Position numbers and translations under genes: made by a program
The notes under the pieces: generated by a model
What the model was told of the DNA's origin: nothing
What the model saw: the letters and a program-made list of their open reading frames with translations, nothing else
Database searches by the model: none
Source of the DNA: CALLCD01 sp039196965
GTDB lineage: Bacteria > Pseudomonadota > Alphaproteobacteria > Caulobacterales > Hyphomonadaceae
Assembly (NCBI GenBank): GCA_039196965.1
Contig: JBCCUK010000008.1
Span: 1 to 64,000 of the forward strand
Reading direction: 5' to 3'
Length of the DNA stretch: 64,000 nucleotides
Shown: positions 27,336 through 36,117 of the stretch, in pieces
How the letters are laid out: every line of letters begins with the position of its first letter
How positions within the stretch are numbered: the first letter of the stretch is position 1

Positions 27336-28481
27336 ATGATGAAATCACCTATCTGCGAAAAGCTCGGTATCGAGTTTCCGCTTCTTGCATTCAGCCACTG
27401 CCGGGATGTTGTGGTGGCCGTGTCCAAGGCCGGAGGCATGGGCGTCTTTGGCGCTGTCAACCTGCCACCGCACAGGCTGAAGGAAGAGCTCGACTGGATC
27501 GTGGACAATATTGGCGACAAGCCATTTGGGGTCGATCTGATTGTGCCGAACAAATTCGAGGGCAAGGGGCAGGCTTTTGATTCCTCGAAGCTGATGAAGG
27601 CTGTGCCCGAAGAGCACAAGGCGTTCACGTCGAAAGTCATGGCTGATTACGATATTGATGCCATCGATCTTGAAGGGGAGCGGATGAAATCTGCGACCTT
27701 CGCTAAAAATTTGCGTGATGAGGGGGCGGCCTCGGCCATGGAAGTCGCCTTTGAGTACCCGATCAAGCTGATCGTCAATGCTCTGGGTGTGCCGCCGCAA
27801 TCCATGCTCGATATGGCGAAGAAGTATGGCGTGGCGACTGGCGCGCTTGTCGGCGCGAAAGAACATGCCGTCGCCCAGGTCACGGCCGGGGTGGATATGT
27901 TGATTGTTGCGGGCGGCGAAGCAGGCGGCCATTGCGGCGACGTCTCTACAATCGTGCTGATCCCGGAGGTTTATCACGCCGTTCGTGCCATGGGCGCGAC
28001 AACGCCGATCCTAGCGGCGGGCGGTATTACCACCGGAGCGCAGATGGCGGCCGCTATGTCCATGGGTGCGGACGGGGCTTGGTGCGGGTCAGTCTGGCTA
28101 ACTACGTCTGAGGCCGAGACCAACCCTGTTGTGAAAGAGAAAATGCTCGCCGCATCATCCCGGGATACGATCCGTTCCAAATCCCGGACAGGCAAGAGCT
28201 CGCGTCAGCTCCGCTCGCCCTGGACCGATGCCTGGGAAGCTGAAGATGCGCCGAAACCACTGCCCATGCCGCTGCAGTCCCTCGTATCGGAACCGGCGTT
28301 GCGCCATATCGACAAGCTGAGCGAAGGGGGGCACGAGGGCGCCAAAGAGCTCGCTACGTATTGGGTTGGGCAGGGCGTTGGATTGATGAACCAGTCCATG
28401 TCGGCCGGGCAAGTCGTTCAGGAATTCAAGGAGGACTTTCTTCGGGCGTGTGAGCGCTTATCCGCGACGGTCGACGCATAG
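27336..28481 (+). CDS. Nitronate monooxygenase-family flavoprotein
   Basis: This 381-residue protein is a TIM-barrel FMN enzyme of the nitronate monooxygenase (2-nitropropane dioxygenase) family, which oxidises alkyl nitronates. Related members in fatty-acid pathways are enoyl reductases. The N-terminal EFPLLAFSHCRDVVVAVSKA, the FMN phosphate-binding AAGGITTGAQMAAAMSMGAD and the central AGGEAGGHCGDVST are visible. The start is ATG 27336, with GGGAG upstream; a longer frame begins at 27237 without support. An alpha/beta hydrolase follows 56 bases later on the same strand. Confidence 0.86.
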   Translation: MMKSPICEKLGIEFPLLAFSHCRDVVVAVSKAGGMGVFGAVNLPPHRLKEELDWIVDNIGDKPFGVDLIVPNKFEGKGQAFDSSKLMKAVPEEHKAFTSKVMADYDIDAIDLEGERMKSATFAKNLRDEGAASAMEVAFEYPIKLIVNALGVPPQSMLDMAKKYGVATGALVGAKEHAVAQVTAGVDMLIVAGGEAGGHCGDVSTIVLIPEVYHAVRAMGATTPILAAGGITTGAQMAAAMSMGADGAWCGSVWLTTSEAETNPVVKEKMLAASSRDTIRSKSRTGKSSRQLRSPWTDAWEAEDAPKPLPMPLQSLVSEPALRHIDKLSEGGHEGAKELATYWVGQGVGLMNQSMSAGQVVQEFKEDFLRACERLSATVDA

Positions 28482-28537
28482 TACATAGCACCAAAACCAC
28501 GAGTTCCAGCCAGCGCAAATAGAAGAAAGACGTCTCC

Positions 28538-29449
28538 ATGCCCCAGATCAAGGCCAACGGCATTAGCTTCGAATATGATGAAATCGGGCCCAGCGATGGC
28601 GACCCTGTCCTCCTGGTGATGGGGTTCGGAGCTCAGATGACTTTCTGGCCCGACAGTTTCCGCCAGCCGCTCGCCGATGCGGGATATCGCGTAATCCGGT
28701 TCGACAACCGGGATATCGGCCTCTCCCACCAGTTCGACGATAAAGGCATACCCAACATCGCCGGAGTCATGGCGAAGGCGACTGCCGGAGAGGACGCGTC
28801 CGATCTCGTGCCCTACAAGCTCGATGATATGGTTGCCGATACGGCAGCAGTAATCGAGGCGTTGGACATAAAGCCCGCTCACATTGTAGGAGCCTCCATG
28901 GGCGGTATGATTGCGCAGCTCCTTACACTCGATTATCCTGGGCATGTCCGCAGCCTGACCGCGATGATGACGACATCTGGCGATCCGTCCCTTCCTCCCG
29001 CAAAGCCCGAGGCCATGGCGGCGCTGACCGCCCAGCCTGAAAGTCCGGCTCGGGATGATGTCATCGCGACCGGTGTCACGGCCCGGAAGACTATTGGCTC
29101 CCACCCTGATGTGCGCGATCCTGATGATATGATCCGCGATAAGGTCGCTACCGGATTTGACCGGGCCTATCGCCCTTTCGGTGTTATGAGGCAGTATGGT
29201 GCGATCCTCGCTCAGACCCATTGGTATGAAAGGCTTGGCGACATTGCCAAGCCAACGCTTGTGGTTCACGGCGTCGAGGATCCGCTCCTGCCGGTTACCT
29301 CAGGCCGCGACGTTGCGAACCGCATCGAAGGCGCAGAAATAGCCGAAGTTGAGAAATGGGGGCATGATCTGCCGGAAGCGGTCACCCCTGAACTTGCCCG
29401 AATCGTGAGTCAATTTCTGGAGCGCATGAAGATCAGCGCCACGTCTTAG
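28538..29449 (+). CDS. Alpha/beta hydrolase
   Basis: This 303-residue protein has a standard alpha/beta hydrolase fold. The oxyanion region is LLVMGFGAQMTFWPD, the nucleophile elbow GASMGGMIAQ, the acid is probably the Asp of HGVEDPLLPV and the base the His of WGHDLPEA. Such enzymes cleave esters or related bonds; this type is often annotated as an esterase or haloperoxidase-like protein. It follows the nitronate monooxygenase-family gene and may share its transcript. Confidence 0.88.
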   Translation: MPQIKANGISFEYDEIGPSDGDPVLLVMGFGAQMTFWPDSFRQPLADAGYRVIRFDNRDIGLSHQFDDKGIPNIAGVMAKATAGEDASDLVPYKLDDMVADTAAVIEALDIKPAHIVGASMGGMIAQLLTLDYPGHVRSLTAMMTTSGDPSLPPAKPEAMAALTAQPESPARDDVIATGVTARKTIGSHPDVRDPDDMIRDKVATGFDRAYRPFGVMRQYGAILAQTHWYERLGDIAKPTLVVHGVEDPLLPVTSGRDVANRIEGAEIAEVEKWGHDLPEAVTPELARIVSQFLERMKISATS

Positions 29450-29586
29450 GACATTTTACACGTATAAATTGTATTTTGTTCTCATGGTCAGACTGGCTGC
29501 GGGAGCCTCGCACGTATTAAAGCGTGTGCACAAAGTATCGTTCCGCTACACCAATCTGCTCACACAACCAGGTTGAGGACGAAGAT

Positions 29587-29892
29587 ATGGGTGACAAGGA
29601 ATCTGTCGACTATTACCTCCGATTTGCTGAGGTAACCGAGCAGCTTATCGAAACTTTGAGCGACAATATTACAGATATTTCTACACAAAATCAGAAACTT
29701 GATCGTGATATGCAGAAGGCGCTGTGGCTTACACAAACATTGATCCGCCGATGGAGAGAGAACACACAAGTCGATATTAATCAGGTGTCTGCGAGGCCAG
29801 TCGGCAGGCCAAAACCGCCATTAGGTGGCGCGGGATTCTCCGCTGGAAAATTTCAACCGGTAAAAGAAAATTCGGATAATTCTCAGAATTAA
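29587..29892 (+). CDS. Hypothetical 101-residue protein
   Basis: The protein from ATG 29587 (with AGGACGAAG just upstream) starts MGDKESVDYYLRFAEVTEQL. It has a helical N-terminal two thirds (TLSDNITDISTQNQKLDRDM, suited to a coiled coil) and a Pro/Gly-rich tail (RPVGRPKPPLGGAG). It looks like a small cytoplasmic protein. No family is recognised. The surrounding DNA is AT-richer than the genes on each side, which could mean recent arrival or weak constraint. Confidence 0.55.
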   Translation: MGDKESVDYYLRFAEVTEQLIETLSDNITDISTQNQKLDRDMQKALWLTQTLIRRWRENTQVDINQVSARPVGRPKPPLGGAGFSAGKFQPVKENSDNSQN

Positions 29893-29947
29893 GAAATTGG
29901 TAATTATTCACTTTTAGGTAGAAATTATTGGGTTGAAGAGGTTGACT

Positions 29948-30070
29948 ATGGCGCATCACATGTCTGCTCTGTGCGGTCGTTTCGATCCGACGCTGGTTCG
30001 CCAGCAAAACTTACCATCAATCTCAGTTCGGATGGTCTGGACCAAAATCATGCTTCACTCGGTCCTATAA
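29948..30070 (+). CDS. Possible 40-residue small protein
   Basis: A frame of 40 codons starts at ATG 29948, seven bases after a good ribosome binding site (GAAGAGG), and ends at TAA 30068-30070. A strong terminator begins 13 bases later. The product would start MAHHMSALCGRF and end MVWTKIMLHSVL. The whole unit could instead be a small regulatory RNA that uses the same terminator. Confidence 0.35.
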   Translation: MAHHMSALCGRFDPTLVRQQNLPSISVRMVWTKIMLHSVL

Positions 30071-30082
30071 GCTGTCTGATCC

Positions 30083-30132
30083 GGGCGGGCACGTTTTATC
30101 CGCCCCTCTGAAAACGTGCCCGCCCATTTTTT
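30083..30132. terminator. Strong intrinsic terminator
   Basis: A perfect 15-bp stem (GGGCGGGCACGTTTT and its complement, loop 13 bases) is followed on the plus strand by ATTTTTT. It ends the rightward unit including 29587-29892 and the small frame at 29948. It may also serve the convergent mrp gene, though the minus strand has no clear T-run. Confidence 0.85.
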
Positions 30133-30158
30133 GCTCACCAAGACGCAATCGCAGGTGC

Positions 30159-31322
30159 CTAATCTTCGAAGATGATTTGCGGCGCGGGCTTGCCCTCCAG
30201 CCCGTCCAGCGTCTCGACTACATTCGTTCCAAGGCGCTCAAAAAGATCGGCAGCGGTGTCATCGCCAAGCGCTGCCGGTACGCCCTTGTCGCCGCCCTCG
30301 CGAATACCGACCAGAATGGGCAGTTCCGCAAGCAATGGCAGCGCAAACTTCTCTGCCATGGCCCGTCCACCGCCATCGCCGAACAGGGGGTGGCGATTGC
30401 CAGCAGGATCTTCAAACCAGCTCATGGTCTCGACAATCCCGAGAACTGGCACCGACGTTTTCGTAAACATGGCGACACCTCGCCGGACATCTGCCAGGGC
30501 GACTTCCTGCGGGGTCGTAACGATGATCGCGCCGTCGAGGGGAATGCGCTGGGCAAGGGTCAATGCCGCGTCTCCGGTGCCCGGAGGAGTATCGATGATG
30601 AGGAGATCTAGCGGCGCGGTCTCTGTTCCCCATTCGGCATCGTTCAGCATCTGGGTCATCGCTGACATCACCATAGGCCCGCGCCAGATCATTGGCGCAT
30701 CGGGCTCAGTTAGATAGCCAATGGACAGGGATTTCACGCCATGTGCTTCAACAGGGCCGAGCTTGCCATCGGGCAGTGTCTGTGGATCAGCATCCTCCAG
30801 GCCCAGCATGGTCGGGATCGACGGCCCATAAACATCGGCGTCGAGGAGGCCCACAGACCATCCCTGCTGTGCGAGTGCCACAGCCAGATTGACCGAAACA
30901 GTTGACTTCCCGACCCCGCCCTTGGCGCTCGCAACCGCGATAATGCGCTTGATGCCGACAATTGGGTCGAGTTTCACCGCCCCGCGCGGCTGGCCATCTC
31001 GCACGGCTTCATCGGAGAGGCGCGCACCACGCTTAACGCGTTTAGTGCCGGGGGGCGGGGGAAGGGGTTCACTATCCCCGCTGCTGCGCTCTGCCGTCAT
31101 GAGGGCTCTCGCCCCGGTGATTCCCGCCACGGACAGGGCGGCTTCCTCAGCGCGGCTCCTGCGCCTTTCCGACGCAGGTAAATCCTGCCGATCGGCGCGC
31201 AGAATCACCATCGCACGGCCGTTTTCGTCGATTTGTACCGTTTCCAGCCAACCTTCTTCGCCGAGGGCATCGTTAATGGCTGCAGTTACAGCAGCGATTT
31301 GGTCATCTTTTGACTGAAACAT
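30159..31322 (-). CDS. mrp: Mrp/ApbC-type iron-sulfur carrier ATPase
   Basis: This 387-residue protein belongs to the Mrp/NBP35 P-loop ATPases, which deliver Fe-S clusters. A degenerate MIP18-like N-terminal domain (about residues 1-75) precedes the deviant Walker A AVASAKGGVGKSTVSVNLA, DADVYGPSIPTMLG, and IIDTPPGTGDAALTLAQ. The CxxC pair that many family members have after the ETMSW motif is absent here (ETMSWFEDPAGNRHPLFG), as in several alphaproteobacterial relatives. The start is ATG 31322, with AGGAGG at ideal spacing. Confidence 0.9.
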   Translation of the reverse strand: MFQSKDDQIAAVTAAINDALGEEGWLETVQIDENGRAMVILRADRQDLPASERRRSRAEEAALSVAGITGARALMTAERSSGDSEPLPPPPGTKRVKRGARLSDEAVRDGQPRGAVKLDPIVGIKRIIAVASAKGGVGKSTVSVNLAVALAQQGWSVGLLDADVYGPSIPTMLGLEDADPQTLPDGKLGPVEAHGVKSLSIGYLTEPDAPMIWRGPMVMSAMTQMLNDAEWGTETAPLDLLIIDTPPGTGDAALTLAQRIPLDGAIIVTTPQEVALADVRRGVAMFTKTSVPVLGIVETMSWFEDPAGNRHPLFGDGGGRAMAEKFALPLLAELPILVGIREGGDKGVPAALGDDTAADLFERLGTNVVETLDGLEGKPAPQIIFED

Positions 31323-31415
31323 ACGCCGGCCTCCTTGAAGCTCGGGGGGTGACATGCACATATCCGCACGATCAGATAGATTTCAATGCATTGTAAATAA
31401 GGAGGGGTCCGCCCC

Positions 31416-32561
31416 ATGCCTTGGGAAGACAACAAAGATTCCGGTAAGTCCGAAATGACCGGCGGCGGCCCCTGGGGCCAAGGCGGCGGTAAAAGTGGAG
31501 GCAATGGCGGGGGCAATGGAGGCTCACCGTGGAACCGCCCAGGCGGCGGTGGAAGCGGAGGCGATGGCAATCGCCCCGATCTCGAAGAACAGATGCGTCG
31601 CATGCAGGAGCGCTTTCGTGGCCGTGGTGGGGGCCGTAGAAATGGAGGCGGCGGCTCGGGCCGTGGCCTTGGCAAGGGCGGTTTATTCGTTCTGGCCACA
31701 GTGGCCATTGTGGCATGGCTCGCCAGCGGTGTTGTTATCGTCGATGCCGGGCAACAGGCGTCGGTTTTCCGTTTCGGTAAGTGGACAACCAATTTTTCCT
31801 CCGGCCTGCATTTCCACCTTCCAGTGCCGATTGAGACCCATGAGATTATCCCCGTGGAAGAACGTCAGGAGCTGTCCATCGGCCAGACGACTGATGAAAG
31901 CCTGATGCTGACAGCGGATGAGAACATCGTCGATACTCAGTTTTCGGTCTTCTGGAAGGTTAAGACCGACGCCCCTCAGGATTTCATTCTCAATGTGAAA
32001 TCGCCCCGCGATGCCGTGCGTCAGGTGGCCGAAAGCGTGATGCGTGAGGTCGTTGGTAAAAGTAATCTTGAAAACATCATCACCAATGACCGTGCTGCCG
32101 TGCAGCTTGAAGTTCAGACCCAGGCCCAGGCGCTTCTGGATGAGTATAGAGCGGGGATCGAACTGCTCGATGTTCAGATCCGGAAAGCGGACCCGCCGGC
32201 ACAGGTCATCGCGGCGTTCAATGATGTGAACGTGGCCGAGCAGGATGCAGAGACCCGGATCAACCAGGCGCGTCAGGAAGCCAATCGGGTCGTTCCGGAA
32301 GCCCGCGGTACTGCTGAGCGGCTTTTGCGGGAATCGGAAGGCTACCGCGATCAGGTGATCGCCGACGCCAATGGTGAGGCGGAGCGCTTCAATCTTATCT
32401 ATGATGAATACCGGCAGGCCCCTCGCGTGACCCGCGAACGCATGTTCTTTGAAACACTAGAACAAGTCGTTGGTCAGTCCGAAGTCATCATTCTCGACAG
32501 TGAATCCGGTGCGGTGCCTTATCTGCCGCTTGACCGTGCGCGGCCCGGACAAGGAGGATAA
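31416..32561 (+). CDS. hflK: FtsH protease modulator HflK
   Basis: This 381-residue protein is the HflK subunit of the HflKC complex around the FtsH protease. The N-terminal 70 residues are Gly-rich and cytoplasmic. One membrane helix (about residues 88-108) follows, then a periplasmic SPFH/prohibitin domain (VIVDAGQQASVFRFGKW, then ESVMREVVGKSNLENIITND) and a long coiled-coil helix with AEGYRDQVIADANGEAERF-like sequence. hflC starts five bases after the stop. Ribosome binding site GGAGGGG precedes the ATG. Confidence 0.95.
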   Translation: MPWEDNKDSGKSEMTGGGPWGQGGGKSGGNGGGNGGSPWNRPGGGGSGGDGNRPDLEEQMRRMQERFRGRGGGRRNGGGGSGRGLGKGGLFVLATVAIVAWLASGVVIVDAGQQASVFRFGKWTTNFSSGLHFHLPVPIETHEIIPVEERQELSIGQTTDESLMLTADENIVDTQFSVFWKVKTDAPQDFILNVKSPRDAVRQVAESVMREVVGKSNLENIITNDRAAVQLEVQTQAQALLDEYRAGIELLDVQIRKADPPAQVIAAFNDVNVAEQDAETRINQARQEANRVVPEARGTAERLLRESEGYRDQVIADANGEAERFNLIYDEYRQAPRVTRERMFFETLEQVVGQSEVIILDSESGAVPYLPLDRARPGQGG

Positions 32562-32565
32562 TTCG

Positions 32566-33450
32566 ATGCGATTTGTCGGATGGACACTATTCGCCCTGAT
32601 TTTTGCGGGCGTCATCGTCGCCACCAATGCCTTCTACACGGTGCGTCAGGATCAGCAGGCGCTCGTTCTGCGGTTTGGTAACCCGGTGGCTGTGCGAAAC
32701 TCGCCGGGGACAGATGAGGCAGGGCTCTATTTCAAAACGCCTTTTGCTGAACAGGCGGTGCTGATGGACCGGAAAAATCTCGGCCTTGGTGTGCAGAATC
32801 TTCAGGTTCTGGCCTCTGATCAGCGCCGACTGAGGGTGGATGCATTTGTGCGGTGGCGGATCAGCAATCCGCTCAAATTCTACCAGCGCCTGCGTACAGA
32901 ACCGGCGGCCAGTGCCCAGATCAACCGGGTTACGGAATCGGCCATTCGGGAGGCGCTCGGTACAGTTCCAGTGCCGGAAATCGTCTCCGGCCAGCGCGCC
33001 GCTTTGATGAATCGGATCCGCGGAACGGTGAATAACGATCTCGCTGAAGACGGCATTGATATTATCGATGTCCGCATTCTCCAGGCCGACCTTCCCGATG
33101 AAGTGGCCGCCGGGGTCTATGACCGTATGAGCACGGCCCGCCGCCAGGAAGCGGAGGGTATCCGCGCCACCGGTGAAGAGAGAGCCCGTCAGATCCGCGC
33201 TGAAGCTGCTCGTGATGCCCTCGTCATCGAGGCCCAGGCCCGTGAGCAGGCTGAGATCATCCGGGGTCAGGGCGATGCGAGACGGAATGAGATCTACGCG
33301 TCTGCTTACAATAAGGACCCCGATTTCTTCCGGTTCTATCGATCGCTCATCGCCTGTGAGCAGGCGGTTCGGGCAGGGACCCGAATCATTGTTTCGCCCG
33401 AAGACCTTAATATTTGCAGTGTCTTCGAGGAGCAGGCCGGCGCACGGTGA
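32566..33450 (+). CDS. hflC: FtsH protease modulator HflC
   Basis: This 294-residue protein is the partner of HflK. It has one N-terminal membrane helix (residues 5-24) and an SPFH domain (VRQDQQALVLRFGNPV, VDAFVRWRISNPLKFYQRL). A helical arm (GEERARQIRAEAARDALVIE) follows, then the C-terminal FFRFYRSLIACEQAV block typical of HflC. The start is ATG 32566, with AAGGAGG upstream that overlaps the hflK stop. The DUF2065 gene overlaps its stop codon as GTGA. Confidence 0.95.
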   Translation: MRFVGWTLFALIFAGVIVATNAFYTVRQDQQALVLRFGNPVAVRNSPGTDEAGLYFKTPFAEQAVLMDRKNLGLGVQNLQVLASDQRRLRVDAFVRWRISNPLKFYQRLRTEPAASAQINRVTESAIREALGTVPVPEIVSGQRAALMNRIRGTVNNDLAEDGIDIIDVRILQADLPDEVAAGVYDRMSTARRQEAEGIRATGEERARQIRAEAARDALVIEAQAREQAEIIRGQGDARRNEIYASAYNKDPDFFRFYRSLIACEQAVRAGTRIIVSPEDLNICSVFEEQAGAR

Positions 33451-33650
33451 CACTGACTGCGATTGAGCTGATTCTTTTCGGCATCGGCGCATGGATGCTT
33501 ATGGACGGTATCGTCTTCGGTTTATTGCCGGATTTCATGCGCCGCATGTCGGAGTATCTTGCTAATGTAGAGGATAGCGAAATCACTAGAGCCGGGCTGC
33601 TCACCGCTGCGGCGGGTGCCGCGATTGTGTTTGTGACACTGCGTTTCTAG
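33447..33650 (+). CDS. DUF2065 membrane protein
   Basis: This 67-residue protein has two membrane helices and matches the DUF2065 family found next to hflC (TAIELILFGIGAWMLMDGIV, PDFMRRM, then GLLTAAAGAAIVFVTLRF). The start is GTG 33447, overlapping the hflC stop; the in-frame TTG at 33414 inside hflC is unlikely. Function is unknown, but the tight coupling suggests a role with HflKC. Confidence 0.82.
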   Translation: MTLTAIELILFGIGAWMLMDGIVFGLLPDFMRRMSEYLANVEDSEITRAGLLTAAAGAAIVFVTLRF

Positions 33651-33732
33651 CGCTGTCATCTTATTGCCGTCTCAGCAGTGCAGGTCTACCTTTGTTCTAG
33701 ATGCTGCGGGCGTGAAGATGGAGAACGCGTAC

Positions 33733-35172
33733 ATGAAGAAACTGATCTTTGGCTTGGCGGCAACGCTCGCCCTTTCCGGATCTGTTTTAGCCCAGGACTC
33801 AATGGACCTGTCGGAAGGTCCGGTGGAAAACGCCCAGGAAGCCCCGGAGAGCTTTTCCCGTCTCTCCAAGCGCCTAATGCCAGCCGTGGTAAACATCTCC
33901 ACCAGCCAGACCGTTGCCACCGGTCTTCCGAATTTCGGCGAAGGTAGCCCGCTGGAGCGGTTCAATCCTTACTTTAATCGCGATGATGACGGGTTTCGCA
34001 GGGAAGGATCCCTAGGCTCCGGCTTTGTCATTTCCTCCGATGGCCTAATCGTTACCAATAATCATGTGATTGAGTCGGCTGATGAGATTGAGATCGTCTT
34101 CTCCAATGGCCGCAGCCTGTCCGCCGCTCTGATCGGGCGCGACTCCGATACCGATCTTGCCGTGCTGAAAGTCGAAAGCGACGAGCCGTTGCCCTTTGTC
34201 CGCTTTGCCGACAGTGATGGAGCGGAAGTTGGTGACTGGGTCATGGCCATCGGCAACCCGTTCGGGTTTGGCGGCTCGGTTTCCGCTGGCATCATTTCTG
34301 CCCTTGAGCGCGACATCAATTCCGGCCGGTATGACAATTTTATCCAGACCGATGCCGCCATCAATCGCGGCAATTCCGGCGGGCCGCTCTTTACCCTTGG
34401 CGGTGAGGTCGTCGGTGTAAACACGGCGATTATTTCCCCCACCGGTGGTTCTGTCGGTATCGGGTTTTCCATCCCGGCCAATCTTGCCAAACAGGTAACA
34501 GACCAGATCATCGCTTACGGGGCACCACGTCGCGGATGGCTCGGAGTAAACGTCCAGCCGGTCACCGATGATCTTGCAAAATCCTACGGCCTTGATGAAG
34601 CCACCGGTGTCATCGTGACCAATATCTCCGACGATGGCCCAGCCCTCGCAGCTGGCCTCGAAGTCGGCGATTTGATCACCGCTTTTGATGGCCGCGAGAT
34701 TGTCAGTGTCCGCGGTCTTAGCCGCACCGTTGCCGACACGGAGATCGGAAAGTCGGTTGCCGTATCTTTTATCCGTGATGGTCGGGCCCGGTCAGTCGAT
34801 GTGATGCTTGGAGAGCTTGAACGCCCCGAGGATGAGGAGGAGCGTACCGAAATCCCCGATGGTGGCCTAGCGAACAATTCTGTCGGCCTCCAGACGGGCA
34901 CCATCGATGACGCGGCCCGACGCAATTATAATATCACCAGCGATGTCCGCGGCGCACTCGTTCTATCAGTTTCTCCGCGTGGTCCGTCCTTTGGGAAGCT
35001 CCAGAAGGGCGATGTGATCGTCGAAGCGGCGTTTCAGTCAGTTGTCAGCCCGGCTAATTTCCGCGATGCGGTGAGTGAAGCGGAAAAGACCCCCGGCACA
35101 CCGCTTCTGCTCCATGTCATTCGCCGTGGCCGCGACCAGTTTTATTCGGTGCAGCTCGACGTCACGGGGTGA
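33733..35172 (+). CDS. degP: Periplasmic Do-type serine protease (HtrA/DegP family)
   Basis: This 479-residue protease and chaperone degrades misfolded envelope proteins. It has a signal peptide (MKKLIFGLAATLALSGSVLA) and a trypsin-like domain with His in VTNNHVIESADEI, Asp in RDSDTDLAVLKV and Ser in NRGNSGGPLF. Two PDZ domains follow (RRGWLGVNVQPV onward and the region from about residue 390). The start is taken at ATG 33733 just before the signal peptide; an ATG at 33718 is possible. The gene end overlaps the convergent serB end by 11 bases. Family members are variously called DegP, DegQ or MucD. Confidence 0.93.
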   Translation: MKKLIFGLAATLALSGSVLAQDSMDLSEGPVENAQEAPESFSRLSKRLMPAVVNISTSQTVATGLPNFGEGSPLERFNPYFNRDDDGFRREGSLGSGFVISSDGLIVTNNHVIESADEIEIVFSNGRSLSAALIGRDSDTDLAVLKVESDEPLPFVRFADSDGAEVGDWVMAIGNPFGFGGSVSAGIISALERDINSGRYDNFIQTDAAINRGNSGGPLFTLGGEVVGVNTAIISPTGGSVGIGFSIPANLAKQVTDQIIAYGAPRRGWLGVNVQPVTDDLAKSYGLDEATGVIVTNISDDGPALAAGLEVGDLITAFDGREIVSVRGLSRTVADTEIGKSVAVSFIRDGRARSVDVMLGELERPEDEEERTEIPDGGLANNSVGLQTGTIDDAARRNYNITSDVRGALVLSVSPRGPSFGKLQKGDVIVEAAFQSVVSPANFRDAVSEAEKTPGTPLLLHVIRRGRDQFYSVQLDVTG

Positions 35173-36049
35173 CGAACTCTTCCTCTCGGAAGCCCTGATA
35201 ATACAACGCCGTCTCAAGGTCCGTATGGTCGATTGCTGCGTCAGCTCCGGCGGCGACAATCGGCTTCGCGCGGAAGGCGATGCCCAGCCCGGCAGTATCA
35301 ATCATGGCAAGGTCATTCGCACCGTCACCCATGGCCAGGGTGTCGAAAGGCTGTATGCCAAGGGCATCGGCGGCCTCGACGAGCCGGGTCAACTTAGCCT
35401 CGCGCCCGAGGATCGGGTCTTTCACATTCCCGGTGAGTACTTCGCCATCGTCCAGTAATGTGTTCGCATAGTGCTCATCGAAACCGGCGGCCTGCGCGAC
35501 CCGAGATGTGAAGGCTGTAAATCCGCCTGAGACCAAGAGGCATTTTGCGCCCTGGGATACCATGGTTGCTACCAGTGTCCGGGCTCCAGGCGTGAGGCTG
35601 ATCCGGGAATTGTAGCATTCCTCAATGGCCGTTTTCGGCAGGCCCTTCAGCATGGCGACGCGGTTTGTTAAGGCCTCTTCGAAATTCAGCTCCCCGCGCA
35701 TCGCCCGGTCCGTGATGGCAGATATCTCTGCTTTCAGATCGGCAAAGTCAGCAAGCTCATCGAGACACTCCTGTTCGATAATGGTAGAATCCATGTCGCA
35801 GACGAGCAGCCGTTTTCGCCGCGCCGCTGCTGGAAGCAGTGCCGCGTCGGCTGACTGGGTCGATAGGGCTTTTCGAAACGCGTCAATCTCATCGACACCG
35901 ACGCTGCCAACATCCGCCTCGACAGCTCTGTCCGACAATCGGCGAAGCTCACCTGATGGTTTCAGACCCGCATCGCCGAATAGCGTCATAAGACGTTCTT
36001 CGGCACGATCCTCCTGCACCTTGGTGACAAGGGTGGCGATGTGATCCAT
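35162..36049 (-). CDS. serB: Phosphoserine phosphatase SerB
   Basis: This 295-residue enzyme makes L-serine from phosphoserine. The N-terminal ~75 residues are a weak regulatory-type domain. The HAD domain follows: motif I LVCDMDSTIIEQECLDELAD, motif II LLVSGGFTAFTSRVA, the catalytic Lys region GREAKLTRLVEAA, and motif IV MGDGANDLAMIDTAGLGIAF. The start is ATG 36049, with AGGAG upstream; a GTG six codons earlier is an alternative. It is divergent from miaA and its stop overlaps the htrA end. Confidence 0.95.
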   Translation of the reverse strand: MDHIATLVTKVQEDRAEERLMTLFGDAGLKPSGELRRLSDRAVEADVGSVGVDEIDAFRKALSTQSADAALLPAAARRKRLLVCDMDSTIIEQECLDELADFADLKAEISAITDRAMRGELNFEEALTNRVAMLKGLPKTAIEECYNSRISLTPGARTLVATMVSQGAKCLLVSGGFTAFTSRVAQAAGFDEHYANTLLDDGEVLTGNVKDPILGREAKLTRLVEAADALGIQPFDTLAMGDGANDLAMIDTAGLGIAFRAKPIVAAGADAAIDHTDLETALYYQGFREEEFVTP

Positions 36050-36117
36050 ATGGCTACTGCTCCTCACTGTTCATGGAGGGGTTTTCTTCCATCCCATGAG
36101 TGTTTACCCCTGACGGC

